Shown one piece after another: positions 7,407-16,085 of a DNA stretch of 19,257 bases (the first letter of the stretch is position 1; every line of letters begins with the position of its first letter). Source of the stretch: Caryophanales bacterium UBA2450 (GTDB lineage Bacteria; Bacillota_I; Bacilli_A; RFN20; CAG-826); assembly GCA_002342545.1 (NCBI GenBank), contig DDQE01000019.1, forward strand, positions 1-19,257, in the 5' to 3' direction. The notes under the pieces are model-generated. The model did no database searches. It saw only the letters and a list, made by a program, of their open reading frames with translations, and was not told the DNA's origin. The position numbers and the translations under genes were made by a program.

Positions 7407-7856
7407 TTATAAACCTTTATCTAATTCTCTTTGGATATCGCGTTTTTTAATTGTTTCACGCTTATCGTAATTATGTTTGCCTTTCGCTAGAGCAATCTCC
7501 ACTTTTACTTTCCCTTTAGAAAAATAGATTTTAGTAGGAACAACAGTAAATCCTTCGGTTTTAATTTTTTGGGCTAGCCATCTAATTTGATGTTTATGTA
7601 AAAGGAGTTTTCTATTTCTTAAAGGGTCATGGTTAAATAGATTTCCATGATCATAAGGCTTAATATACATATTAATGATTTCTGCTTCTTCATTACGAAT
7701 AACGACATAAGAATCATTAATTGTCGCTCCAGTCACTCTTAAAGATTTTATTTCTGTGCCTTTAAGTTCGATTCCTGCTTCCATAAAGTCAGTTAAGAAA
7801 TAATTAAAATGCGCTTTTTTATTACTAGCGATAATCTTAATCCCTACGCTTTTCAT
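7407..7856 (-). CDS. smpB: SsrA-binding protein SmpB
   Basis: SmpB binds tmRNA and brings it to stalled ribosomes for trans-translation. The 149-residue protein matches the family length. It shows the beta-barrel core with FLTDFMEAGIELKGTEIKSL (20-39), the YDHGN and RKLLLHK region, KGKVKVEIALAKGKHNYDKR, and the C-terminal tail TIKKRDIQREL, which folds in the decoding centre. AGGAG lies 8 nt upstream of the ATG. The gene start lies 20 nt inside the end of the upstream membrane-protein gene, and folC begins 1 nt after its stop. No tmRNA gene (ssrA), which often lies close to smpB, was found in the window. Confidence 0.96.
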   Translation of the reverse strand: MKSVGIKIIASNKKAHFNYFLTDFMEAGIELKGTEIKSLRVTGATINDSYVVIRNEEAEIINMYIKPYDHGNLFNHDPLRNRKLLLHKHQIRWLAQKIKTEGFTVVPTKIYFSKGKVKVEIALAKGKHNYDKRETIKKRDIQRELDKGL

Positions 7857-9915
7857 TGAAATCTCCTAATCTATCAGTTAAAACATCATTTTTGAGTGAA
7901 TATAAAAGTGAATCATTATAGTCTTTAATAAATTCTTTTTGGTCCTTAAACGGCACTAGATAAGAAGCTAAATAGAAGGCGATTAAACACATAATCGCAA
8001 ATAATATATAGGAAATTGGAGAAACTAAATCTAGATATTTGCTAATTAAGCAAGTGACTAAAACCACTCCTCCTATAGAAAGTAAACCCATAAAGGAGTT
8101 TTTACTCATTCCAATTAAAGTTGGCAGATAATTTTTAAATTTCATCTTTTTAGCAACTCCAAAGATAATTGCCTCACCAACTAAAATTAAGATCACTAAT
8201 ATTGGTAAAGTCCATTCTCCTCCTTTAATCGCCCAAGACCTATAGAAATAAAATCTTAACGCTAAATAGACAACTGGACTAGCGACAAGTAAGAAATTAA
8301 TAATCGATAAGATAGTTGAGCCCTTTCGAGAATGATTTTTTGCAATACAAGAAATAATAAACGGCACAAATAAAGCGCAGATAAATAACAAAACAATAAT
8401 ATTGATTAAGAAATACATCGCATGTCTATTTTCTCTAAATAATGGAAAAGTAAATAAGGCAACGCTCACTGCAATTAACGCCATAAATAATTTTGCTAGA
8501 GACTTACTAATCAAGCTAGACTTCATTGGTTTTGGTTTATTAACTTCAATTACATCATCACCTAAAGTAAGATGCTTATAATGTTTCCATTTATTCATCA
8601 TTGGCAAATAGAAGAACGCAGCAATTAATAAGCCTAACGTACTTGTGGTTAAAAACATAATACTTTCCATCACTGCATAACCAAGTAAAGCTAAGCCAAT
8701 AATTAAGAATATAAAAGCAAATCTCGCATCTTTTTTAATTAAGCGAATAAAGCAATATAGATAGTAAACGACAAATAAGAACAAGAAAGTTATTCCTAAA
8801 ACACCGAAATTCATCAAAGCTTGAATATAGCCAGAATGGGCAGATAAAGTAGTTATATCAGCTCCTTTATAAGCATTCCAAAATCCACCTATAATGTGAT
8901 TAGCGTTTTTAAAGCCAAAGCCAAAGATGAGATTTAAAGGATGTTCACCAATATAGAATATCGAATTACTCCAAGTAAAAGTTCTCATTGATAAGGTATC
9001 GTATTTAGCGGATGTAAAATTGAAATATAAGAATCTTAAAAATGAGGAGAAGCCTCCTAAATTATAATTGAGTCCCACCGCTAATAAGACAACAATAGAG
9101 CACATAATAGTTAAATATAATGTTAATAAAACTATTCCTCTACCATAGTGCTTTCTAATAGTGAAAATAATCTCAATTAAGAAATAGATGCTTAAAGAAG
9201 CAAACATAATCGCTACTGCCGTTAAAGAAGCAACCACACAAGTAAAGAATCCCAAATAGAACATTGAGATATAAGAGAAAACATTCTTTTTATAGTAGTT
9301 AAGTCCAAAGCAAGAGAAGATGCCTAATAAAAGCATCAAACTATACATATTTGGATTCCAGAATATGGACTTAACATCAGATGGTAAATTACTTGCTGTC
9401 AAATTATAAATAATGTGGTCTGTTTCTTTAATCCAGGAATAAATTGTGGTTAACAAGCAGAAAATAATAATGATGATATAGATAATTTTAATCTTTCTAA
9501 TAGAAGGGTGATTCTTTGTGAAATAGAACAAAATCCCATAAATAGAAATTAAATAAATCGCTAAAGATAGAGTCTGAATAACTTTATCTGAGTTAGTAAC
9601 ACTATATTCAAAATGCTGAACCCCATCTAATACTGCTCCTGAGAACTGCCAAATCGCGATACATCCACCCATAAAACAGATAAGTAAAATAGACATTAAA
9701 ACATAATCTAACGTCACTTTGTTTTTGATATGTTCAATTATGAAATAGGCTAGATAACAACTAAAAGCGATAGAAAAATACATTAAAAAATGAATTTTAG
9801 ATAACGGACCAATTGGGTTAACTGATAAGAAACCAACATCCTCTAAAATCAAACAAGTCGCGATTAAAGCGACGTATAATAATATATTAGATAACGTAAA
9901 TTTTAATTTACCCAT
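7837..9915 (-). CDS. O-antigen ligase/polymerase-like multi-pass membrane protein
   Basis: A 692-residue integral membrane protein with about 15 or more hydrophobic helices. The mid-region matches the Wzy_C/WaaL pattern: R311 in MRTFTWSNSIF, then GEHPLNLIFGFGF (323-335), then AHSGYIQALMNFGVLG (359-374) with H360. Family members use lipid-linked sugars to polymerise or ligate surface glycans. After the ligase core (about 10-440) comes a soluble linker (440-470) and a second block of 6-7 helices (475-655), making it longer than typical WaaL/Wzy proteins (400-450). No glycosyltransferase genes surround it, which is unusual. The ATG at 9915 has no ribosome site, but a promoter places the transcript start 2-3 nt before it. 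It heads a five-gene operon with smpB and folC. Substrate unknown. Confidence 0.8.
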   Translation of the reverse strand: MGKLKFTLSNILLYVALIATCLILEDVGFLSVNPIGPLSKIHFLMYFSIAFSCYLAYFIIEHIKNKVTLDYVLMSILLICFMGGCIAIWQFSGAVLDGVQHFEYSVTNSDKVIQTLSLAIYLISIYGILFYFTKNHPSIRKIKIIYIIIIIFCLLTTIYSWIKETDHIIYNLTASNLPSDVKSIFWNPNMYSLMLLLGIFSCFGLNYYKKNVFSYISMFYLGFFTCVVASLTAVAIMFASLSIYFLIEIIFTIRKHYGRGIVLLTLYLTIMCSIVVLLAVGLNYNLGGFSSFLRFLYFNFTSAKYDTLSMRTFTWSNSIFYIGEHPLNLIFGFGFKNANHIIGGFWNAYKGADITTLSAHSGYIQALMNFGVLGITFLFLFVVYYLYCFIRLIKKDARFAFIFLIIGLALLGYAVMESIMFLTTSTLGLLIAAFFYLPMMNKWKHYKHLTLGDDVIEVNKPKPMKSSLISKSLAKLFMALIAVSVALFTFPLFRENRHAMYFLINIIVLLFICALFVPFIISCIAKNHSRKGSTILSIINFLLVASPVVYLALRFYFYRSWAIKGGEWTLPILVILILVGEAIIFGVAKKMKFKNYLPTLIGMSKNSFMGLLSIGGVVLVTCLISKYLDLVSPISYILFAIMCLIAFYLASYLVPFKDQKEFIKDYNDSLLYSLKNDVLTDRLGDFNEKRRD

Positions 9916-9924
9916 TTGAATATG

Positions 9925-9953
9925 ATTATAATGACTAGATGTCTAATTGTCTA
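9925..9953 (-). promoter_or_regulatory. Promoter of the ligase-smpB-folC-folT operon; leaderless
   Basis: On the minus strand TAGACA (9953-9948), a 17-bp spacer and a perfect TATAAT (9930-9925) are seen. Initiation near 9918 would be about 3 nt from the ATG at 9915, so the mRNA should be leaderless. TCTAATT is repeated three times between 9942 and about 9980, around and upstream of the -35, and may be a regulator site or AT-rich chance. Confidence 0.75.
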
Positions 9954-9997
9954 ATTATTATTATATAATTCTCTAATTAGATAGATTATGTTAAAGC

Positions 9998-10031
9998 AAA
10001 AAAAAGAAGCGTTAAGGGGGATTAGCGCTTC
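9998..10031 (-). terminator. Terminator of the CarD-family gene
   Basis: On the minus strand a stem GAAGCG/CGCTTC, extended by three more pairs after one mismatch, surrounds a C-rich loop and is followed by eight T (10005-9998). A separate 8-bp perfect hairpin, TATAAGAT/ATCTTATA (10042-10063), overlaps the gene's stop codon upstream. Confidence 0.92.
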
Positions 10032-10058
10032 TAAGGGGATTTATAAGATACTAAGATC

Positions 10059-10544
10059 TTATACAATTAATTGGGTGACAACTTCTTCTACTTTTTCTCT
10101 ATCACACTTGAAAGAGATTGCGAATTCATCAAATAAAATTGATTCTGCGTCCTTTAACATTTGTAAATCAGTAGGGCCTAATTTTACAAGTTGTCCATGA
10201 GAGTTGTAATAATTGAAGAAATATAATTGTCTAGATAAGTAGGCGAGATCATAGACATTACCGCTTAAAAGCTTTTTCTTATACAAATCTCTTCTTTGTT
10301 TAGTATTGCTGATAAATCCAGCTTCAACGGTCTTCATATAGTTAATGACTTCCTTAGCCTCAGTCTCATTCATCACTGGACGAATGATATTCTCAGTTCG
10401 TGATTTTAAAACGTAAATATTTTCTTTTGGATTTTTACGTGAGACAATCACGAAATATGGGTTTCCAGCGATCTCAGTTTCTCCAACAATCGTGGAAAGT
10501 CCTTCTCGGCAATGAACAACGATTTCATTAACTTTGAATTCCAT
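10059..10544 (-). CDS. CarD/CdnL-family RNA polymerase-binding regulator
   Basis: A 161-residue protein of the CarD_CdnL_TRCF family. The N-terminal Tudor-like RNA-polymerase-interaction domain (about 1-60) shows FKVNEIVVHCREGLSTIVG (3-21), then YFVIVSRKNPKENIYVLKS and the closing ENIIRPVM (51-58). The helical C-terminal domain (about 60-160) in characterised members contacts the upstream edge of the transcription bubble and stabilises open complexes. The length matches stand-alone CarD proteins (about 160), not TRCF/Mfd. It is a single-gene unit with its own promoter and terminator. No ribosome site precedes the ATG at 10544; the promoter predicts a leaderless transcript. Which promoters it affects in this organism is unknown. 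Confidence 0.88.
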   Translation of the reverse strand: MEFKVNEIVVHCREGLSTIVGETEIAGNPYFVIVSRKNPKENIYVLKSRTENIIRPVMNETEAKEVINYMKTVEAGFISNTKQRRDLYKKKLLSGNVYDLAYLSRQLYFFNYYNSHGQLVKLGPTDLQMLKDAESILFDEFAISFKCDREKVEEVVTQLIV

Positions 10545-10550
10545 GGTTTA

Positions 10551-10579
10551 ATTATGCCAAAAAAATAGCATTTTTTCAA
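10551..10579 (-). promoter_or_regulatory. Promoter of the CarD-family gene; leaderless
   Basis: On the minus strand TTGAAA (10579-10574), a 17-bp spacer and CATAAT (10556-10551) match consensus at five of six bases each. Counting 7 nt past the -10 lands on the A of the ATG at 10544. The -35 lies inside an inverted repeat AAAAATAG/CTATTTTT (10561-10568 and 10583-10590), a possible operator. Confidence 0.72.
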
Positions 10580-10671
10580 TTACTATTTTTAATGCCTTTT
10601 TGAAAAGTATTGATGTAATCTATATTTTTTTAATGTTTTTGATTGACTTAAATACACTACATTTTGAAATT

Positions 10672-10696
10672 AAAAAGGCCTAATTTGTTTAGGCCT
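10672..10696 (-). terminator. Terminator of glgB-glgP
   Basis: On the minus strand AGGCCTAA/TTAGGCCT forms a perfect 8-bp stem with a 5-nt loop (10688-10684), followed by a short T run. It lies about 25 bases after the glgP stop. Confidence 0.88.
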
Positions 10697-10721
10697 AATG
10701 TGAATTTTTTTAAATTACAAA

Positions 10722-13127
10722 CTACGCAATTTTTGGTAACTTCCAGATATCTTTAACGTAAGATTCAATGGTGCGGTCACTAGAGAAGAATCCACTACTA
10801 GCAATATTGATTAAGCACATAGTAGCCCATTTATCTTTATCTTGATATAAGCTAGAAGCTTTTTCTTGGGCTTCAATATAGCTTGGTAAATCTTTTAAGA
10901 TAAAGTATTGGTCGTTATTATTCATAATCTCATCGAAAATCATTCTAAATTTATCTGGTCTATAACTTGTCCATTCACCTTCAAATAACGAATCCATGAT
11001 TTGTTTGATGCGGTAATCAGAATTATACATATCCCAAGGAGAATAACTGCCTGTACGATTAAGTTCTTCCACTTCTTCGTTTTTAAGACCAAAGATTACT
11101 TCGTTTTCTGCTCCTGCTAATTCAACGATTTCAATATTTGCTCCATCTAGAGTTCCTAAAGTGACAGCTCCGTTCATCATAAATTTCATATTACTAGTGC
11201 CACTAGCTTCTTTTCCAGCAGTAGAGATTTGTTCTGAGATATCAGCAGCAGGAATAATTAATTCCGCTAAGGAGACACCATAGTTTTCAATAAAGACAAC
11301 TTTTAAATATTTAGAAATATCTGGGTCATTATTAACAACCTTAGCGACCGCTAAAATTAATTCGATAATCTTTTTAGCGTAGGTATAACTTGGTGCAGCT
11401 TTCGCCCCAAAAATATAAGTATGAGGATAGATTCTAAAATTAGGATCAGACTTCATTCTTTGATATAAGTAAATAATATGGAAGACATTCATTAATTGTC
11501 TCTTATAAGCGTGTAAACGCTTGACTTGAACATCAAAGATCGAATTCACATCAACATCAATGCCGTTATGTTCTTTGATGTATTTAGCGAGTTTCTTTTT
11601 GTTTTCGAGTTTGATATCTTGGAATTCTTTAATGACTTTCTTATCGGTCGCATATTTCTTAAATTCAGAAATCTTTGACATATCAGTAATCCATTTATCT
11701 CCAATTTTAGAGGTGATTAAATCCGCTAATCTTGGATCGGAATTAAGTAACCATCGACGATGGGTGACACCGTTGGTTTTATTATTAAATTTCTCAGGCA
11801 TATATTTATAGAATTCTTTAAATGTATTAGCCTTTAAAATTTCTGTATGTAAAGCAGCAACTCCGTTCACTGAGAAAGCGGTATAAATCGCTAAGTTAGT
11901 CATATGGATTTGTCCGTCTTTAATAATATTCATCGCATAGCGATCCCAGTCAGGAACACCAGCGTTATTCATTTCAATATTAAATCTACGGTTAATTTCT
12001 TCAATGATCATGAAGATACGTGGAATTAAAGTTTGCACATAAGTAATAGGCCACTTCTCTAAAGCTTCCACCATAACAGTGTGATTAGTGTAGGCCATAC
12101 ATTGAGTAACTTCTTCCCAAGCTTCTGCCCATTCCATATCGTATTCATCAAGCATGATTCTCATCATTTCAGGAATCGCTAAAATTGGGTGAGTGTCATT
12201 TAATTGGAAGACATATTTTTGGTGAATCCCTTTTAAAGTGCCGTGATGTCTATAATAAGAATCTAAAGCGCTTTGTAAACCAGCAGAGACCAAGAAATAT
12301 TGTTGTCTAAGTCTTAAAATACGTCCTGATTCAGTTGAATCATCTGGGTATAAACCATGGCATAACTCTTCTAAAGCGTTACAGTATTCTTTAAAAGGCA
12401 TATTCTTTGGTAAAGAATGATTACTTGGCTCAGCGTTCCAAAGTCTTAAAGTATTAGTGACATTATTCCTATAGCCAATAACCGGCATATCATATGGGAC
12501 TGCTCTAATACAAACTGCATCTGCGATTCTAATACCGTATGTTCCATCTTTCTTTTGATAAGATTCTGGGTGTCCATAGAATTTAACTTCTACCGCGTAT
12601 TTAGAACGTCTAACTTCCCAAACATTACCGTTAACTAACCATTGATCAGGTAATTCGACTTGTTTACCGTCTTTAATTCTTTGACGGAAGAAGCCGTATT
12701 CATAACGAATACAGTTACCATTACCGATATAGCCTAAAGAAGCAATAGAATCTAGAAAACAGGCAGCAAGTCGACCTAAACCACCATTACCAAGTCCAGC
12801 GTCACTTTCTTCGTCTTCTAAGGTATTAATATCGATACCTAATTCTTCTAATCCTTCTTTGACCATTTTATATAAGCCAAGGTTTTGGATATTGTTATTA
12901 AGCATTCTACCCATTAAAAATTCCATCGAGAAATAAATTAAAACTTTCTTTCCCTTGGTCGTACTTTCTAAGTGGGTGTTATTCCAGTCAACGTTCGCGT
13001 AATCTCTAATCATTTCGCCTAAGATAGTGTATTGTTCATTAACTCCACTATCTTTGACTTCAACTCCATAACGTTGAAGTAAACGTTCTTGAAATTCCTT
13101 CTTAAAATTTTGTTTGCTACTAAACAT
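10722..13127 (-). CDS. glgP: Glycogen/maltodextrin phosphorylase
   Basis: GlgP (GT35) releases glucose-1-phosphate from non-reducing ends of alpha-1,4-glucans with pyridoxal phosphate as cofactor. The 801-residue protein has the full family length. Landmarks are GLGNGGLGRLAA at 111-122, the catalytic-region VKRLHAYKRQLMN at 535-547, and the cofactor site EASGTSNMKFMMNG, whose K648 forms the Schiff base. No truncation or missing key residue is seen. The ATG is preceded by AGGAGG with good spacing, 31 nt after the glgB stop, so the genes are co-transcribed and the product can degrade glycogen down to limit dextrin. It is followed by a clear terminator. Confidence 0.97.
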   Translation of the reverse strand: MFSSKQNFKKEFQERLLQRYGVEVKDSGVNEQYTILGEMIRDYANVDWNNTHLESTTKGKKVLIYFSMEFLMGRMLNNNIQNLGLYKMVKEGLEELGIDINTLEDEESDAGLGNGGLGRLAACFLDSIASLGYIGNGNCIRYEYGFFRQRIKDGKQVELPDQWLVNGNVWEVRRSKYAVEVKFYGHPESYQKKDGTYGIRIADAVCIRAVPYDMPVIGYRNNVTNTLRLWNAEPSNHSLPKNMPFKEYCNALEELCHGLYPDDSTESGRILRLRQQYFLVSAGLQSALDSYYRHHGTLKGIHQKYVFQLNDTHPILAIPEMMRIMLDEYDMEWAEAWEEVTQCMAYTNHTVMVEALEKWPITYVQTLIPRIFMIIEEINRRFNIEMNNAGVPDWDRYAMNIIKDGQIHMTNLAIYTAFSVNGVAALHTEILKANTFKEFYKYMPEKFNNKTNGVTHRRWLLNSDPRLADLITSKIGDKWITDMSKISEFKKYATDKKVIKEFQDIKLENKKKLAKYIKEHNGIDVDVNSIFDVQVKRLHAYKRQLMNVFHIIYLYQRMKSDPNFRIYPHTYIFGAKAAPSYTYAKKIIELILAVAKVVNNDPDISKYLKVVFIENYGVSLAELIIPAADISEQISTAGKEASGTSNMKFMMNGAVTLGTLDGANIEIVELAGAENEVIFGLKNEEVEELNRTGSYSPWDMYNSDYRIKQIMDSLFEGEWTSYRPDKFRMIFDEIMNNNDQYFILKDLPSYIEAQEKASSLYQDKDKWATMCLINIASSGFFSSDRTIESYVKDIWKLPKIA

Positions 13128-13158
13128 AGTAAACCTCCTATTTATAATAAATTAATTA

Positions 13159-14973
13159 TTATTTTCTTCTTTCTTTAAGTTTAAAGATACATGCTCCCAT
13201 AGAAGCAAGTTTGATATTTAAATAGCCGTAGAAAGTATTTATAGGCGCGCCATTATATTGATTTGCGCCACCATAAATATCTTTATCGCTATTAAAGATT
13301 TCTTCATAAATTCCTTCTATTTCCACAGGAATTCCGAAGTTATCATAGTAATTTGTGGTCATATTAAAGACAAAGATTAAAACTTCATCATCCACTCTAC
13401 GAGTGAAAGCAAAAACACTATCGACGTTATTATCAACAATAAGCCACTTAAATCTTTCTGGGTTATGTTCTTGATAATACATCGCTTTATGCGCTCTATA
13501 GATTAAGTTTAAGTCTTTATATAATCTAGAAATTGAATCATGAGCAGGGAACGCTTTTGATTCCCATGGTAATGATTTATTTTCATTCCATTCATCAAAG
13601 CTCGCAAAGTCATTACCCATGAAGTTAAGTTTCTTTCCTGGATGAGAGAATTGATAAGTAACTAAGTTTCTTAAAAATGCAAACTTTTGATAATAGTCAC
13701 CCCACATCTTATTTAAGAGTGTGCCTTTACCGTGCACAACTTCATCATGAGAGAATGGAAGCATAAAGTTATCACTATAGAAATAAGCCATAGAGAAAGT
13801 TAATTTATTATGCTCATATTTCTTATAGATTGGGTCTAATGCGTAATACTTTAAAGTATCATTCATCCAGCCTAAATCCCATTTATAATCAAACCCTAAG
13901 CCGCCGTGTTCAGTGGCTCTAGTAACTCCTGGGAAATCACTGCTATCTTCGGCAATCATCATTACTTGGTCATGATATAAATGCATCTTGCCATTAAGAC
14001 GTTTAATAAATTCAATCGCTCCTTCATTACGACCATCATTCTTATTGCCGTTCCAGAAGATTAAATTACTAACAGCATCAATTCTAATGCCGTCAGCATG
14101 GCAATATTCGACAAAATAATTAACCGCACTCATTAAGAAGGATCTCACTGGATCTTTTCCTAAATCAAATTGATAACTTCCCCAAGGGGAAACACGGTGC
14201 TCATTATTATATTCAAATAAATATCCACCATCATAATTAGCTAATGCCCAACTATCAGTGGCAAAATGTACAGGAGCAAAATCAACGATAATACCAATAC
14301 CTTCTTGATGGAGTCTATCCACTAAAGACATAAATTGAAATGGATTACCGTATCTAGGATCAATTGAGAAGAAGCCAGTTGCTTGATAACCCCAGCTACC
14401 AGTAAATGGATGAGCTACGACCGGCATCACTTCAATATGGGTATAACCCATACCTTTGATATATGGAATTAATTCATCAGCGATTTCTTCATAAGATGAG
14501 AATCTATCTCCATGGTTTTTAAGCCAGCTCCCTAAATGCATTTCATAAATGGATACTGGTTTATCGAAGTTTCTGTCTCTACTTTTTAAGAATTTTTTAT
14601 CGTGCCAGGCAAAGTCTTCGATATTGAATGTTCTACTACAAGTATTTGGGGCGATTTCGCAAAAGAAAGCATATGGGTCAATCTTATCAACATATTCTCC
14701 TTGAGCGTTTTTAAAATGATATTTATATGATTGATAGTTTGTTGCTCCAGGAACAAATATTTCCCAGACTCCACAGCTATCAACCTTATTCATTTTGTGA
14801 GAATAAATATCCCAGTTATTAAAATCCCCAATAACCGAAACATCATCTGCACATGGAGCGTATAGTCTAAAAACAACACCATCAACTCCATCTTGTTTAA
14901 CAAAGTGCGCACCAAAATATTTGTAGGCATCAATACTTTGGCCCATTAAGTAGTTAGAAAAATCATATCCCAT
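13159..14973 (-). CDS. glgB: 1,4-alpha-glucan branching enzyme
   Basis: GlgB (GH13) makes alpha-1,6 branches in glycogen. The 604-residue protein has an N-terminal CBM48 (about 28-120, with VSVIGDFNNWD at 45-55), the catalytic (beta/alpha)8 barrel, and a C-terminal beta domain (about 505-600). The catalytic triad is present: nucleophile D299 in GIRIDAVSNL, acid/base E342 in MIAEDSSD, and D410 in FSHDEVVHGK. Region I reads VDFAPVHFATD (230-240), where many GlgB have DWVPAHF. It lacks the extra N-terminal domain of enteric GlgB, as usual in Bacillota. GGTGA lies 6 nt before the ATG. A TATAAT at 14996-14991 is a likely -10, but no good -35 is seen. First gene of glgB-glgP. Confidence 0.96.
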   Translation of the reverse strand: MGYDFSNYLMGQSIDAYKYFGAHFVKQDGVDGVVFRLYAPCADDVSVIGDFNNWDIYSHKMNKVDSCGVWEIFVPGATNYQSYKYHFKNAQGEYVDKIDPYAFFCEIAPNTCSRTFNIEDFAWHDKKFLKSRDRNFDKPVSIYEMHLGSWLKNHGDRFSSYEEIADELIPYIKGMGYTHIEVMPVVAHPFTGSWGYQATGFFSIDPRYGNPFQFMSLVDRLHQEGIGIIVDFAPVHFATDSWALANYDGGYLFEYNNEHRVSPWGSYQFDLGKDPVRSFLMSAVNYFVEYCHADGIRIDAVSNLIFWNGNKNDGRNEGAIEFIKRLNGKMHLYHDQVMMIAEDSSDFPGVTRATEHGGLGFDYKWDLGWMNDTLKYYALDPIYKKYEHNKLTFSMAYFYSDNFMLPFSHDEVVHGKGTLLNKMWGDYYQKFAFLRNLVTYQFSHPGKKLNFMGNDFASFDEWNENKSLPWESKAFPAHDSISRLYKDLNLIYRAHKAMYYQEHNPERFKWLIVDNNVDSVFAFTRRVDDEVLIFVFNMTTNYYDNFGIPVEIEGIYEEIFNSDKDIYGGANQYNGAPINTFYGYLNIKLASMGACIFKLKERRK

Positions 14974-15066
14974 AAAAAATCACCGAATTAATTATATAAT
15001 ATGCTTCTTATTTTTTATATAAAAATAATATCAAATATATATTATTGTTTGCACAAACATTGTAAT

Positions 15067-15097
15067 TATTTTACTCAAATATTAATTGAGTAAAATA
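15067..15097. promoter_or_regulatory. Perfect 12-bp dyad overlapping the rhuM-fic -35 (operator)
   Basis: The arms TATTTTACTCAA (15067-15078) and TTGAGTAAAATA (15086-15097) are perfect inverted repeats with a 7-bp spacer. The right arm contains the -35 box. A 12-bp perfect dyad exactly on a promoter strongly suggests a dimeric repressor site, most simply the HTH domain of the RhuM-Fic protein itself. A smaller palindrome, TGTTTG-CA-CAAACA (15046-15059), lies just upstream, on the glgB side. Confidence 0.6.
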
Positions 15098-15114
15098 TCG
15101 CGCTATTATATTAT
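15086..15114 (+). promoter_or_regulatory. Promoter of the RhuM/Fic gene
   Basis: TTGAGT (15086-15091), a 17-bp spacer and TATTAT (15109-15114) form a plausible promoter. Transcription would begin near 15121, shortly before the strong GGAGG (15128-15132). Confidence 0.65.
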
Positions 15115-15140
15115 AAGGATAAAGAAAGGAGGCAAAAACA

Positions 15141-16082
15141 ATGGAAAAATTTCAACTAGTCAAATTTGAAGACAATGATTTTGTGCTTGATGTTAGAGCA
15201 GATTATGAAAATGAAACTTTGTGGCTCACACAAGAAGAAATGGCTATTTTATTTGATGTTGATAGAACCAGAATCTCGAGGCATATTAATAATATCTATA
15301 GAGATAAGGAACTAAGCAAGAATAGCACATGTGCGGAAAGCGCACATATGGGTTCTCTAGGTTTACAATCATATTCAACTAAGTTATATAACTTAGATAT
15401 GATAATATCCGTTGGCTATCGAGTTAATTCAAAACGTGGAATTATCTTTAGAAGATGGGCTAACAAAGTATTGAAAGATTATTTAATTCAAGGTTACGCA
15501 GTTAATCAAAAGCAATTAGATAATCTCAACAAAGTTATCGACATCCAAAATCGTATGCTTGCCTATTCATTAGACATGGATAAAGAAACATTATCAAATG
15601 TCATTAATGAATACACAAAAGCATTAGATTTATTAGATAGCTATGACCATCAAACTTTAGAAAAACCTAAAGGTCAATCTAGTGATTATGTGCTCACTTA
15701 TCAAGAAGCTAGATATATCATTGATCTAATGAAATTTGGCGAAAGATCAAGTGTCTTCGGTGTTGAAAAAGAAAAAGGAAAACTTGAAGGTATATTAGGC
15801 CAAGTATATCAGAATGTTTTTGGAAAAGAATTATATCCAACCATTCAAGAAAAAGCTGCTCACTTACTATATTTCTTAGTAAAAGATCATCCTTTTGCAG
15901 ACGGATGTAAAAGAATAGCAGCAACTCTCTTTATCAATTTCCTTTATCGAAATAATGCTTTATATCGAAACAACAAACAAGTTATCTCTAATGAAGCATT
16001 GGTGGCAATCACTATTCTCACCGCAGAAAGTAATCCAGACGAAATGGAAACCATAGTGAAGTTAATAATGAACTTACTATGA
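15141..16082 (+). CDS. RhuM-family HTH protein fused to a Fic/Doc domain
   Basis: A 313-residue fusion. The N-terminal RhuM-type domain (about 1-125) contains a likely DNA-binding helix-turn-helix, LTQEEMAILFDVDRTRISRH (29-48), and the conserved GYRVNSKRGIIFRRWANKVL. A helical linker (125-170) leads to a Fic/Doc domain (about 183-305). The Fic motif reads HPFADGCKR (250-258); the asparagine of canonical HPFxxGNxR is cysteine here (C256), while the catalytic histidine H250 and R258 remain. Fic proteins usually transfer AMP or phosphate to target proteins; whether this one is active is uncertain. Start is set by GGAGG 8 nt upstream. Own promoter, dyad operator and terminator suggest a self-contained, autoregulated cassette. 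No Phd-like antitoxin adjoins it. I cannot tell if it acts in defence, toxin-antitoxin or regulation. Confidence 0.88.
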   Translation: MEKFQLVKFEDNDFVLDVRADYENETLWLTQEEMAILFDVDRTRISRHINNIYRDKELSKNSTCAESAHMGSLGLQSYSTKLYNLDMIISVGYRVNSKRGIIFRRWANKVLKDYLIQGYAVNQKQLDNLNKVIDIQNRMLAYSLDMDKETLSNVINEYTKALDLLDSYDHQTLEKPKGQSSDYVLTYQEARYIIDLMKFGERSSVFGVEKEKGKLEGILGQVYQNVFGKELYPTIQEKAAHLLYFLVKDHPFADGCKRIAATLFINFLYRNNALYRNNKQVISNEALVAITILTAESNPDEMETIVKLIMNLL

Positions 16083-16085
16083 ATG

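Noticed and set aside
9988..10200. 70-codon plus-strand open frame
   Set aside because: It runs through the CarD-gene terminator and the opposite strand of that gene, with no ribosome site.
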